From Paenilisteria rustica (GTDB lineage: Bacteria; Bacillota; Bacilli; Lactobacillales; Listeriaceae), in the NCBI RefSeq assembly GCF_013820765.1, contig NZ_JABJVM010000013.1:1-64000 (forward strand): 64,000 nucleotides of DNA, in the 5' to 3' direction. Positions 53,611-62,568 of this stretch are shown here, one piece after another (the first letter of the stretch is position 1; every line of letters begins with the position of its first letter). A program made the translations under genes and the position numbers. The notes under the pieces were generated by a model. That model ran no database searches and was not told the DNA's origin. It saw nothing but the letters and a program-made list of their open reading frames with translations.

Positions 53611-54843
53611 TCAATTTTTTTGTTGTAATTGTTTCTTTTGTGTCGAAATTAAGTAGCCGATCGCTATGCCAATAGTCACGGTCGGGAAGAGGATAATCAT
53701 CGCCATTATTTCACGCGAACCTTCCACAACGTATCCACCAATAATGCTCGATAGCCCTTCAATCCCTTTTGCGCCAACTGTTAAAATGAAGAAGCTACTG
53801 ATAAAAAGGACGACGCGTGGTGGTTGAGAAGGGGATTTTGTGGCAATATTCGCCATAACACCAGCCGCAATCGCTGCAACAAAGGTGCCAATTAAATCAC
53901 CAGTCCACTGACCTACAACATATTGGATAACAAGAGTCAGGATTGCAAAAATCGATAACCACTTCAAATAGGTCATTGGAACGTTAAATGTTAAACATAA
54001 TCCTAGGCAGAAAACGATGACAAATAATAAGATATAGACTGAATTAAAAGTGCCTGAAATATCTCCTTTATCGAGCGTCCGAACGGTTGCCCCAGTCACT
54101 TCAATCGCTAGCAAAATGCCAATCACCATCTGGAGGAGACACATAAATGCAGAGACTAAGCGAGCAGACCCAGCTGTTAATTTTCCATAAAAAACCTCGC
54201 CGGCAGCCGCAGACATCGTATCTCCCGGAATACAAATGAACAGCGCTGGAATCATCAGAAACACAGGCCCGTAGCTAATCGCCGTGTCATGGAAAACAGT
54301 GAGACTAACAATACCTACAAAAAAGGATGCGATGAGCGGAAAGAAAAGGCCGAACCTATTTTTTTCTAAAACGACGCATATCAGTCCTGAAATGAGGCCT
54401 AAAACACCACTAATCCACACTTCTGTCCATGTTGCAATAACAAGAGGTGCAAATCCCATCGCGAAAAAAGAGGTACCAATTACGCGTAACCAATCAGGAT
54501 AAATTGGCGGGGACGTCGCAATCTTTTGCATCTTTTCATCCGCCGTTTCAAGCGTGAGGCCATTATCTATGTCATGAAGCAATGTTTTGACGGAAGATAT
54601 GCGTGATAAAGAAGCGATTCCTGGTGTTGCTTGAATAATAGCATGGTGAATATGCTCTTCCTCATGATAAATGGTGATTTCTATATACTCACTTAAGCAT
54701 AAGATATTCAAGTGATAGCCATAATGCGCGGCTACTTGATGCAACTGTTCTTCTATCATAATGGTGCCTTCGCCGCTCTCTGTCAGCAAAACACGTCCCA
54801 TTGTCGAAATAAGTGAAATAAATGTCTTATCTTGCGTTGTCAT
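53611..54843 (-). CDS. ThrE-family threonine/serine exporter (fused two-domain form)
   Basis: A 410-aa membrane protein. The cytoplasmic N-terminal part (residues 1-110) belongs to the DUF1212/ThrE family, with about five helices following, and the C-terminal DUF3815-like half adds about five more. Family marks are HAIIQATPGIASLSRISSV and LMIPALFICIPGDTMSAAAGE. In other firmicutes the two halves are often separate (YjjP and YjjB types). GGGGGTG precedes ATG 54843; the longer frame to 54876 was rejected. It probably exports threonine/serine or dicarboxylates. Confidence 0.85.
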   Translation of the reverse strand: MTTQDKTFISLISTMGRVLLTESGEGTIMIEEQLHQVAAHYGYHLNILCLSEYIEITIYHEEEHIHHAIIQATPGIASLSRISSVKTLLHDIDNGLTLETADEKMQKIATSPPIYPDWLRVIGTSFFAMGFAPLVIATWTEVWISGVLGLISGLICVVLEKNRFGLFFPLIASFFVGIVSLTVFHDTAISYGPVFLMIPALFICIPGDTMSAAAGEVFYGKLTAGSARLVSAFMCLLQMVIGILLAIEVTGATVRTLDKGDISGTFNSVYILLFVIVFCLGLCLTFNVPMTYLKWLSIFAILTLVIQYVVGQWTGDLIGTFVAAIAAGVMANIATKSPSQPPRVVLFISSFFILTVGAKGIEGLSSIIGGYVVEGSREIMAMIILFPTVTIGIAIGYLISTQKKQLQQKN

Positions 54844-54960
54844 TTTTCCACACCCCCATTTTTGTTCTGAACTCATACTTTGTAAAAATTATACCATAAT
54901 GCAGTTCTGAATACCTTTCGAGCAGATTCCTTGCCAAATTTATTTAAAAGAGTAAGATAG

Positions 54961-54991
54961 TTGATATATCAATTGATGGGTCAATTAATTG
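54961..54991 (+). promoter_or_regulatory. Likely MarR operator
   Basis: Palindromes TTGATATATCAA (54961-54972) and CAATTAATTG (54982-54991) lie 20 bases before the marR start, separated by a GATGGGT spacer. MarR dimers bind such AT-rich inverted repeats, so autorepression and control of the downstream oxidoreductase are likely. Confidence 0.6.
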
Positions 54992-55010
54992 GTGGATCGG
55001 AGGGATTGAG

Positions 55011-55436
55011 ATGGATGATGGTTGTTCGGAACGCGCGATATTGCTCGCGAAAATGCACCGTTTATGCAAAAATATGAACCAAACATTCGAGTCAACATTG
55101 CGAATGAGTGCGACAAAAGTGGAATTACTTTACCAAATATCTTGTGAGAACGAGCAAAATCAGCAGGCCCTGCAACAGACTCTAAATCTTGATGCTGCTG
55201 CGATTACAAGGCATTTGCGCAAACTGGAAGAGGATGGTCTGCTCATTCGTGAGAAACGGGCGCCGGATCGTCGGGCAACTTTTATCAGATTGACGGCACT
55301 TGGTGAAACGAGGCTTACTGAACTAACAGCGCAAAAAGAGGCTTTTCAGAGGCAGTTACTAGAAGGTTTATCAAAACAAGAACTTGCGGGTTTTGCGGAT
55401 ATTTTAGGACGGATGTCGGCGAATATTACGCGTTAA
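55011..55436 (+). CDS. MarR family transcriptional regulator
   Basis: A 141-aa winged-helix regulator (DAAAITRHLRKLEEDGLLIREK with the wing KRAPDRRATFIRLT). GGAGG precedes the ATG. It contains a cysteine early (DGCSERAIL) and at about 45 and might respond to oxidants. It lies 18 bases upstream of an oxidoreductase gene in the same direction, probably its main target. Confidence 0.9.
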   Translation: MDDGCSERAILLAKMHRLCKNMNQTFESTLRMSATKVELLYQISCENEQNQQALQQTLNLDAAAITRHLRKLEEDGLLIREKRAPDRRATFIRLTALGETRLTELTAQKEAFQRQLLEGLSKQELAGFADILGRMSANITR

Positions 55437-55454
55437 ATTTAGAGGAGGTAATGG

Positions 55455-56393
55455 ATGATGAAAGCAGTTGTTATTGAAAATTATGGTGGTAAAGAGGAAT
55501 TGAAAGAAGCAGAGGTTGCGAATCCAAAACCGGAAGCAAATCAAGTTGTGGTGGAAATGAAGGCGACTTCGATTAACCCGATTGACTGGAAATTGCGTGA
55601 AGGGTACTTAAAACAAATGATGGATTGGCCGTTCCCGATTATTTTAGGGTGGGACGCAGCGGGTGTTATTTCTGAAGTTGGCGCGGATGTGACGGATTGG
55701 AAAGTCGGGGATAAAGTGTTCGCGCGCCCTGAGACGACGCGTTTTGGTACGTATGCAGAATATGCGTTAGTAGACGCGCCATTACTTGCGAAAATTCCGG
55801 ATAATGTATCATTTGATGAGGCAGCTTCGATCCCCCTTGCTGGTTTGACGGCTTGGCAGGCGCTTTTTGACCACGCGAATTTGCAAGCTGGTGAAAAAGT
55901 GTTGATTCATGCTGGTGCTGGCGGTGTTGGAACCCTTGCGATTCAGCTCGCGAAAAATGCTGGTGCACACGTGATTACGACGGCGAGCGAGAAGAATGCA
56001 GCCTTTTTGAAAGAGCTTGGCGCGGATGAAGTGATTGACTATAAGACAACGAATTTTGCGGACGTTTTAACGGATCTGGATGTTGTTTTTGATACGATGG
56101 GTGGCGACATTCAAAAGGATAGCTTCAAAGTGTTGAAAGAGAACACGGGACGTTTGATTTCAATCGTTGCGGAACCTGATCAAGAATTGGCAAAATCGAA
56201 AAATATCGTAGCGAAGAGCATCTGGTTGGAGCCTAACGGTGAGCAGTTGAAAGCATTTGCTGACTTGATGGCTGCTGGCAAGGTTAAAGCGATTATAGGG
56301 GCAACTTTCCCATTCTCCGCACAAGGTGTTTACGACGCGCATGCCCTCAGCGAAACACACCATGCAAAAGGAAAAATCGTGATTAGTTTCTAG
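55455..56393 (+). CDS. NADP-dependent quinone oxidoreductase (MDR family)
   Basis: A 312-aa medium-chain dehydrogenase/reductase without zinc ligands. Features are NPIDWKLREGYLKQMM, GWDAAGVISEVGADVTDWKV, and the cofactor motif IHAGAGGVGTLAIQLAKNAG at about 150-170. The start could be ATG 55455 or 55458, both spaced well from AGGAGG. It belongs to the zinc-independent quinone reductase group (B. subtilis YfmJ/YogA-like). Controlled probably by the adjacent MarR. Confidence 0.92.
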   Translation: MMKAVVIENYGGKEELKEAEVANPKPEANQVVVEMKATSINPIDWKLREGYLKQMMDWPFPIILGWDAAGVISEVGADVTDWKVGDKVFARPETTRFGTYAEYALVDAPLLAKIPDNVSFDEAASIPLAGLTAWQALFDHANLQAGEKVLIHAGAGGVGTLAIQLAKNAGAHVITTASEKNAAFLKELGADEVIDYKTTNFADVLTDLDVVFDTMGGDIQKDSFKVLKENTGRLISIVAEPDQELAKSKNIVAKSIWLEPNGEQLKAFADLMAAGKVKAIIGATFPFSAQGVYDAHALSETHHAKGKIVISF

Positions 56394-56461
56394 TTTTTGG
56401 ATGTTTGCCGATTTTTCAATGTGGTAAAGATATAGATGACACAAAGCAAGGAGGGTTACAC

Positions 56462-56623
56462 ATGCTAGGTATCATTTGGGGAATCATCGTTATTCTGCTT
56501 GCCTTCTGGGTACTCGGATTAATTTTTCATATCGCTGGAGGGCTTATCAATATTTTATTGGTAGTTGTTCTAGTATTAGTTATTTGGAACTTGATTCAAA
56601 CCGCTCGAAATAAGCGTAAATAA
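56462..56623 (+). CDS. lmo0937 family small membrane protein
   Basis: A 53-aa protein with two hydrophobic segments (LGIIWGIIVILLAFWVLGLI and INILLVVVLVLVIWNLI) and a basic tail, matching the lmo0937 family common in Listeria. AGGAGGG precedes the ATG; the longer frame from 56405 was rejected. A terminator follows. Function unknown; such genes are often stress-induced in Listeria. Confidence 0.85.
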   Translation: MLGIIWGIIVILLAFWVLGLIFHIAGGLINILLVVVLVLVIWNLIQTARNKRK

Positions 56624-56628
56624 AAAAG

Positions 56629-56679
56629 AACGAGGCTATCCGTGATACCCTGATTGGGAACGGTATAGCCTCGTTTTTT
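56629..56679 (+). terminator. Terminator of the lmo0937-family gene
   Basis: AACGAGGCTAT (56629-56639) pairs with ATAGCCTCGTT (56665-56675), followed by a T-run. Confidence 0.85.
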
Positions 56680-56712
56680 GGCTCGGAACCTTTCGAAGCA
56701 TTGAAAGCCATA
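56680..56712 (-). mobile_element. 33-bp fragment of an ISL3-type transposase gene
   Basis: Identical except one base to 58474-58506. On the minus strand it encodes YGFQCFERFR, the C-terminal motif of ISL3 transposases. It marks the left junction of the toxin cassette; the fused toxin sequence begins right after it. Confidence 0.7.
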
Positions 56713-56713
56713 T

Positions 56714-57463
56714 GCCTTAAAGGGCACAACGTATGCCAATGCGGATAAGTTTTGGTTCCGTGTTACAGCGTATAGCGAGAAAGGACAAACGATTGCTATC
56801 TCGCAAGTACCAAGTGTCTCTATTGATGGATTTGAACAATATGTCCCGGCTGAATTTACAGAGGATGATTTAGTAACATTTACGGAAGAAGAACTGGATG
56901 GTATACTTGCAACAACCACAGAAGAAGTGGAACGGTTACAAGAAGAATCCTACGACACGAGTGGTTTACCTGAAATTGATTCGGATTTAATTGAAGGTCG
57001 GATATTGCCATTTGTAATTCCTGCAGTTGCAGCGGTTGTTATAAGAATAGGATCAAGATATGTAGTCAAACAAACACTTAAAAATGGTGTGAAGAAAAAC
57101 ATAACCATAAAAAATGGTAAATTGGCTGGGAAATCACATCCTAAAACAGGTGTTAAATTTGATGCTAAAGGTTTCCCTATTTTCAGCAAGAAAGCGCAAA
57201 TGACTTTACCAAATTCTTTATTGAAGTCATCTAACACGAAACAATTTAAAGAAGCAAATGCATATCTTAAAAAGAATATAAATAATGGTAAAATATCTAA
57301 GAGTAACTTTACTTCGAATCAACTTAAGGATATACAAAATGGGTTTACTCCTAGAAGTATGACGTGGCATCATCAAGATAGAGGCAAAATGCAATTAGTA
57401 GATACAGCTATTCATAAGGCGACGGGCCACACTGGAGGTAAAGCTATTTGGGGTACAAAATAA
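56714..57463 (+). pseudogene. 5'-truncated polymorphic toxin with C-terminal WHH-type nuclease domain
   Basis: An open frame without a proper start runs from the IS junction: LKGTTYANADKFWFRVTAYS (a fibronectin-like end), SVSIDGFEQYVPAEFTEDD, a short hydrophobic segment (ILPFVIPAVAAVVIR), then TGVKFDAKGFPIFSKKAQ and the nuclease end MTWHHQDRGKMQLVDTAIH and GHTGGKAIWG. The WHH/HNH-EndoVII nuclease domain is typical of toxins delivered by large surface or secreted proteins. Everything N-terminal is missing. A GTG at 56927 could start a 178-aa protein but lacks a good ribosome binding site. The SUKH-type immunity gene follows 21 bases later. Confidence 0.78.
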
Positions 57464-57484
57464 ACGAAGGAGGTAGTAAAGAAT

Positions 57485-58282
57485 ATGAGTATTTGGGAAA
57501 AAGATAGTGACAATCCGAGCCGATTGACACAAAAAAATATTGAATTGGCAGAAAAAACATTTGGTGTCACATTACCCAAGAGCTATCTTAAGGTATTGAA
57601 AAAACAAAATGGTGGTTATCTAAAAACGGATGCCGTTCACGTTGACTTTGTTAATGATGATGGTGAGGGTTTTATCTTACTTGACTCGTTATACGGAATT
57701 GAACCAGATGAAGGTATACTGGAAACAGAATATCTTAAAGAAGAGTGGGAAATTACGAAAGATAATATCATTCTGATTGCGGGAGATGGGCATTCTTTTA
57801 TAGCATTAGATTATGAAATGAACCCATCAGCGCCTGAAATTATATATATAGATACAGAACGCGGTGATGCGCACAAAATTTGTGATGACTTTGATAGCTT
57901 GATGGACTTGATGTTTACGGTGGAAGACGACGATGATGAAGAACATGATGACATTCATATACCCACTCATGAAGAAATAAAAGCATGGGCTAGCTCAACA
58001 AACATGAATGAAGTAGCTAATGGTGTCTACACGTGGATTCAAGATTTTTCTATGGTAAAAGAAGACAACTTGTTGTATGAGGCCTTCGCTAAAGTTTTCG
58101 ACCAAGGAACAGAGCAGCAAAAAATTACTATTGCGGATGCGATGAGAACAGAGATAGAAAATGAAACGATTACAAACCAAACTTTGATAGATATCTGCCT
58201 AACTTTACTAAGAAAAGAAGTCGGTTTAGATTTTAAAATATACAAAGAAATGATTGAAGAAAACTTAGCTGACAAAAGATAA
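57485..58282 (+). CDS. SMI1/KNR4 (SUKH) family immunity protein
   Basis: A 265-aa protein with an N-terminal SUKH-1 domain (NIELAEKTFGVTLPKSYLKV, QNGGYL, DGEGFILLDSLYGIEPDEG, GDGHSFIALDYE) and a helical C-terminal extension (about 155-265) rich in Asp/Glu (VEDDDDEEHDDIH linker). SUKH proteins neutralise nuclease toxins of the WHH/HNH type. GGAGG precedes the ATG. It appears intact though its toxin has lost its front, so it may still protect against the same toxin made by relatives. Confidence 0.87.
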   Translation: MSIWEKDSDNPSRLTQKNIELAEKTFGVTLPKSYLKVLKKQNGGYLKTDAVHVDFVNDDGEGFILLDSLYGIEPDEGILETEYLKEEWEITKDNIILIAGDGHSFIALDYEMNPSAPEIIYIDTERGDAHKICDDFDSLMDLMFTVEDDDDEEHDDIHIPTHEEIKAWASSTNMNEVANGVYTWIQDFSMVKEDNLLYEAFAKVFDQGTEQQKITIADAMRTEIENETITNQTLIDICLTLLRKEVGLDFKIYKEMIEENLADKR

Positions 58283-58322
58283 GTTTAAAGTTAAATAGGC
58301 TAATCATGTAAGATTACGAGAG

Positions 58323-58351
58323 CGTGTCATGAAAATGGCACGTTTCTTTTT
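58323..58351 (+). terminator. Terminator of the immunity gene
   Basis: CGTGTCAT (58323-58330) pairs with ATGGCACG (58335-58342; one G:U), then T-rich sequence. Confidence 0.7.
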
Positions 58352-58353
58352 AA

Positions 58354-59049
58354 GGCTCTATGTCAATTGTTGGGGTGAAATATCGAGGTGCGAGCTAGGG
58401 AGTCAATAGCTCGTGCCTTTTCTTAAACTACAGAGATGTCAAAATCTTTGATAAAGTGTTGTGCTAGTATTTTGGTTCGGAACCTTTCGAAGCATTGAAA
58501 GCCATAAGCACCACGTTTTAAAACTTTGGTTAATGCCTAATAAATATAGTGGGAAAAATGAAAAGAATCAGCAATAATCAATGGGTTGCCAAGGGCTTTT
58601 TGAACGGAGCTTTTAAATGTGGAGCTTAGATCCATAATCACGATTTCTACTTGTTGTCAGCGTTCTCTGAGATAGCGTCGTTTCCAATAATGAATATAGA
58701 CCCGTTTCTCGGCCATTTTAAGGTGTTGAAACAAGTGAGTACGATAATCTCTCATACGATTTATACCGGTTTGACAATGAGGGCACGTATGTTTCTTTCG
58801 TTTTAATTGAATATGAAGATGGCAGGTATCTTTCTCTATGGAATGTTTGATGAGCTGGACGTTTTTATTTTCTAAACCCATGAGTTGTATGATAAAATGG
58901 TCTGGCATGGTAATATCGCTCCTTTGGATTGGGTTTCGTCACTTTTATCTTAACGGATGTTGATATTACTGTGTATTTTTTTGCCTTAAAACAAGAACAA
59001 AAAAATGTTGAGGCAGATTAATTTCTACCCCAACATTTATTATAGAACC
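58354..59049 (-). mobile_element. Internally deleted ISL3-type insertion sequence
   Basis: Ends are inverted repeats: GGCTCTATGTCAATTGTTGG at 58354 and, on the minus strand from 59049, GGTTCTATAATAAATGTTGG. The element is only about 700 bp, roughly half of a complete ISL3 element, because its transposase has deletions. Flanks CTTTTTAA (58346-58353) and GTTTTTAA (59051-59058) may be an imperfect 8-bp target duplication. It sits directly beside the stop codon of the PAP2 gene. Confidence 0.8.
58423..58908 (-). pseudogene. Degenerate ISL3-family transposase
   Basis: Three in-frame pieces. Residues 1-83 from ATG 58908 contain the zinc finger CPHCQTGINRMRD and end in RYLRER followed by TGA. Then comes part of the catalytic domain (VEIVIMDLSSTFKSS and PLIIADSFHF), which reaches TAG after SHYIY. 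The C-terminus is TKVLKRGAYGFQCFERFR and ends at 58423. Compared with the usual ISL3 transposase of about 400 aa, two blocks are deleted and two stops are present. It cannot be active. Confidence 0.88.
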
Positions 59050-59054
59050 CGTTT

Positions 59055-59735
59055 TTAATAGACGTCTTTCCAGTTTCGAGCCAACAAATAGCGGTGGCAT
59101 GCCTGACTGTATAGTAGGAATAGGGCGCTCCCGCAAAGAACTGCGGTGCTGCCAAGTAGGAATCCGGCGGTGACATCTGATGGGTAGTGAACGCCAAGAT
59201 AGACGCGAGTGTACATGATTGTTAAAATGATTGCTAGGGCGACGAGCCCAATCAGGATGCGTTGCCATAATTTTGATACGGCAAGGATAAGTAAAGCTGC
59301 GATCATGCCGTAAAACGCTGTCGAACCTGTGGCGTGACCACTTGGAAAGCTGTAACCGCCTTGGGAAATAAGCATGTCACTCGGGCGTGGACGGGCGATG
59401 ATTTGTTTAATAATCCAGGGCAAAAGCGCGCCGCCAACCAAAACAACGCCGCCAAACCAAATGGCAATGGTATAGCGTTTCAAAAGCAGGAGAATCACGA
59501 GAAGGACAACCGTCATCATCACAATCGCTGCAACCCCGCCAAAATTGGTAATAAAAGCAATGATATCTGTCTTGCTTGCTGTAATATTAACGCGGATAAT
59601 ATCAATCCAGTAGTTGTCGAAAGTCTGAATAAAGGGTGCATTCGTTGCGACACCAATCATCATCAGGATAAAGCCAATCGCCGTAATCGCGCTAAGCACA
59701 AATAAAATACTGGCGTTTCTTTTCGTGTTCGTCAT
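59055..59735 (-). CDS. PAP2 family membrane phosphatase
   Basis: A 226-aa protein with about six membrane helices and the complete PAP2 signature: KQIIARPRP, then PSGHATGS, then TRVYLGVHYPSD. It may dephosphorylate undecaprenyl pyrophosphate or phosphatidic acid at the outer face of the membrane. The esterase gene upstream overlaps it by four bases, so they are coupled. Its stop codon lies five bases from the end of the IS remnant, but the C-terminus looks complete. Confidence 0.9.
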   Translation of the reverse strand: MTNTKRNASILFVLSAITAIGFILMMIGVATNAPFIQTFDNYWIDIIRVNITASKTDIIAFITNFGGVAAIVMMTVVLLVILLLLKRYTIAIWFGGVVLVGGALLPWIIKQIIARPRPSDMLISQGGYSFPSGHATGSTAFYGMIAALLILAVSKLWQRILIGLVALAIILTIMYTRVYLGVHYPSDVTAGFLLGSTAVLCGSALFLLYSQACHRYLLARNWKDVY

Positions 59736-60481
59736 GCAAAATCTCCTTTTTGATCAATCCAGTTGAGTACGGTCTGAATTTCGCGATCCCAGTATTCCCA
59801 GTCATGTTCACCAGGTGATTCTTGATAGGTGTACGGTAAATCTGTTTGCTCGATGTGGGCTTTGAAACCGAGGTTGTTTTCATATAGAAAGTCCTCCGTG
59901 CCGCAAAGCTGTAAAACGCGCGGTTTGGCTGTGATTTTTCCTAATAAAGTGAGCAAATCGTTGTCGGAACCGCGGTGGGATTCGATGTCGCCAAATGTTG
60001 CTTGCATCTCTGCTTCGCCTTCTGGTCTGGCTTCGCGTAATGCCACAATGTCCAGTGCACCAGAGAGTGATGCCATTCCGGCGAATTTTTCGGGATAATG
60101 CAAGGCCCATTTGAACGCGCCGTAACCGCCCATGGATAGGCCTGCGACGTATGTATTTTCGGGTTCCGTAGGGAGTTTGAACCAGCTGTGGACAAGGCGT
60201 GGCAATTCCTCACTCAGGAATGTCCAGTACCGATTTCCAGTCTGCATATCTGTATAAAAACTGCGATGAACTTGTGGCATCACAATCGCAATATTACGAT
60301 TCTCCGCATAGCGAACGAGCGAGGAGTTGGTCAGCCAAGCGGTGTCATCGTCGGATAAACCGTGTAATAAGTACAGCAAACGCATGGGCTTGTCGGTATC
60401 GATGATGTCAGGAATAAACACCTGAAGCGAGGTTCTTAGTTGCAAGGATTGTGATGCGAAATGTGTTGAAAAAATAGCCAT
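59732..60481 (-). CDS. Esterase of the EstA/FrmB type (alpha/beta hydrolase)
   Basis: A 249-aa alpha/beta hydrolase. The nucleophile serine is in AGLSMGGYGAFKWAL, the acid follows around CGTEDFLYENN, and the histidine is in PGEHDWEYWD; the N-terminus has LLYLLHGLSDDDTAWL. It resembles the tributyrin esterase EstA of Lactococcus and S-formylglutathione hydrolases. GGAGG precedes the ATG. It overlaps the PAP2 gene by four bases. The natural substrate is unknown. Confidence 0.9.
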   Translation of the reverse strand: MAIFSTHFASQSLQLRTSLQVFIPDIIDTDKPMRLLYLLHGLSDDDTAWLTNSSLVRYAENRNIAIVMPQVHRSFYTDMQTGNRYWTFLSEELPRLVHSWFKLPTEPENTYVAGLSMGGYGAFKWALHYPEKFAGMASLSGALDIVALREARPEGEAEMQATFGDIESHRGSDNDLLTLLGKITAKPRVLQLCGTEDFLYENNLGFKAHIEQTDLPYTYQESPGEHDWEYWDREIQTVLNWIDQKGDFA

Positions 60482-60732
60482 GATTTAGGTTCCTCCTTTT
60501 GTAATGGAAAGTATTATTAGTATAACATAGTGGGGAATTTGTTGGATAGATTGCTATCGTTTTCATTCTAAATTAGGCTTTTTTTAAACTTAAGAATTAC
60601 ATAATAATTAGGTAAGTTATATAAAACTTCTTTTTTGTATGATAGGTGGGTAAGATAATATCGTTTTCCAACGTGTAAATCAGGGAATTAGATATTATTA
60701 GCAGACTATTGTATTATTTGGAGGCGGACTAT

Positions 60733-61860
60733 ATGAAAAAATGGTTGAGAAATACGCTTATTGTAATCGCTGCAATTGGGGTGGCGTGGGGCGTTTATGC
60801 GTATGTTTCGCATCAGGATGCAAAGTCGCATGGTAGCGATAATCTAGCGTATCAAAATGTGGGTGATGATGGATCGGGGCAAGAGGTCGCGATTTTTGCG
60901 GGTGGCTGTTTTTGGTGCATGGAGCCGCCATTTGAGAAGTTAAAAGGGGTCAACGATGTGATCTCGGGGTATACGGGGGGCACGACGCGGAATCCGACGT
61001 ATGATGAAGTTTCGAGTGGGAATACCGGGCATCAGGAAGCTGTGATGATAAAATTTGATCCGAAGTTGATTTCGTATGAGCAGTTGCTGGACGTATTTTG
61101 GCATCAGATTGACCCGACGGATGCCGAGGGCCAGTTTGTCGATCGTGGAACGCAGTACGGTGCGGGGATTTTTTATGTGAATGCGGAGCAGAAGAAGGAA
61201 GCGGAAGCCTCTAAAAAAGCGTTGGCAGAAACGAATCGGTTTAGCAAGGTTGTGACGCCGATTAAGGCATCAAGCAACTTTTATGAAGCGGAAACGTATC
61301 ATCAAGATTACTATAAGAAAAATCCGAAACGGTACGAGTATTATCGGAATGGCTCGGGGCGTGATGATTTCTTGAATAAGCATTGGGGCAAGGACAAGGC
61401 GGTAGATTTGCCGAGTTACCCAGCGAGCTATTCGCAGGCTGATATCAAGGCGGAGTTGACGGACGAGCAGTACCGGGTGACGCAGGAAAGTCAAACAGAG
61501 ACGGCTTTCCAAAATAAATATGATGCGAATAAGGCGGAAGGAATTTATGTAGATTTGGTTTCGGGTGAGCCGCTGTTTAGTTCGACGGATAAATTCGATT
61601 CGGGTACGGGTTGGCCGAGTTTTACCAAGCCGCTAGTGCCGAATAATGTCTATGAAAAAGAGGATAATTTCTTGGTGACAAAGCGGACGGAGATTAGGAG
61701 TAAGCACGCGGATTCGCATTTGGGACATGTTTTTTCGGATGGGCCACAGCCAACGCATTTGCGGTATTGCATGAATTCGGCGGCGCTCAATTTTATTCCG
61801 AGGGCACAGATGAAGGAGAAGGGGTACGGGGATTTCTTGTATCTATTTGAGAAAAAATAA
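60733..61860 (+). CDS. msrAB: Membrane-anchored peptide-methionine sulfoxide reductase MsrA/MsrB fusion
   Basis: A 375-aa fusion. An N-terminal membrane helix (about 6-24) places the enzyme outside the cell. The MsrA domain has the catalytic [11 protein letters not shown] at about 60 and the motif [18 protein letters not shown]. The C-terminal MsrB domain has SGTGWPSF and the catalytic cysteine in [11 protein letters not shown]. Each half repairs one stereoisomer of oxidised methionine. ATG 60733 is eight bases after GGAGG; the longer frame to 60709 was rejected. A two-component system follows 18 bases later, suggesting co-transcription. Confidence 0.93.
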   Translation: MKKWLRNTLIVIAAIGVAWGVYAYVSHQDAKSHGSDNLAYQNVGDDGSGQEVAIFAGGCFWCMEPPFEKLKGVNDVISGYTGGTTRNPTYDEVSSGNTGHQEAVMIKFDPKLISYEQLLDVFWHQIDPTDAEGQFVDRGTQYGAGIFYVNAEQKKEAEASKKALAETNRFSKVVTPIKASSNFYEAETYHQDYYKKNPKRYEYYRNGSGRDDFLNKHWGKDKAVDLPSYPASYSQADIKAELTDEQYRVTQESQTETAFQNKYDANKAEGIYVDLVSGEPLFSSTDKFDSGTGWPSFTKPLVPNNVYEKEDNFLVTKRTEIRSKHADSHLGHVFSDGPQPTHLRYCMNSAALNFIPRAQMKEKGYGDFLYLFEKK

Positions 61861-61878
61861 ACGTGAGGTGAGGCGCGG

Positions 61879-62568
61879 ATGAACACGATTTTACTGGTGG
61901 ATGATGAGGAGACAATAGTTGATGTGTGTCGGCGCTATTTGGAGAAGGAAGGCTTTCGTGTTTTAACGGCAAAAAATGGCGAAGAGGCGCTTGTGATGTA
62001 TGATGCGCAACGTGTCGATTTGATGGTCGTGGATATTATGATGCCGAAAATGGACGGGCATGCGTTTATTATGGAGGTGCAGGAGCGCGGAAAGGATACG
62101 CCGTTTTTGTATTTGAGTGCTTTAACGCAGGAGAAGGAGCGGTTGTACGGTTTGACGCTCGGTGCGGATGATTATATGTCGAAACCATTTAGCCCACGTG
62201 AGTTGGTGCTTCGGGTGAAAAATATTTTGCGGCGGTCGCGGCAATTTGTGGAACCGGAGACGCTGACACATGGACCACTTTTTCTGGATAAGGCGAAACG
62301 ATTGGCGTCGGTTTCTGGGCAGGAATTGGAGCTGACGATTAAGGAATTCGATTTGTTGTGGCTTCTAGCGAGTGAGAATAAACGGGTTTTCTCAAAATCG
62401 GAATTGCTGGAGCGTGTTTGGGGCTACGAGTACGATGGGGATGCGAATACAATTAATGTGCACATCCATCATTTACGGGAGAAGTTGCAGGTGAACGGCG
62501 AGGCACCAGTTTTTATTAAGACTGTTTGGGGTCTTGGCTACAAGTTCGAGTTGGTGATGGAATCATGA
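61879..62568 (+). CDS. OmpR-family response regulator
   Basis: A 229-aa regulator. The receiver domain has the phosphoacceptor aspartate in VVDIMMPKMDG and LVDDEE near the N-terminus. The C-terminal winged helix includes SKSELLERVWGYEYDGDANT and ends KTVWGLGYKFE. It overlaps the histidine kinase gene by four bases (ATGA) and probably shares the msrAB transcript. Confidence 0.94.
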   Translation: MNTILLVDDEETIVDVCRRYLEKEGFRVLTAKNGEEALVMYDAQRVDLMVVDIMMPKMDGHAFIMEVQERGKDTPFLYLSALTQEKERLYGLTLGADDYMSKPFSPRELVLRVKNILRRSRQFVEPETLTHGPLFLDKAKRLASVSGQELELTIKEFDLLWLLASENKRVFSKSELLERVWGYEYDGDANTINVHIHHLREKLQVNGEAPVFIKTVWGLGYKFELVMES

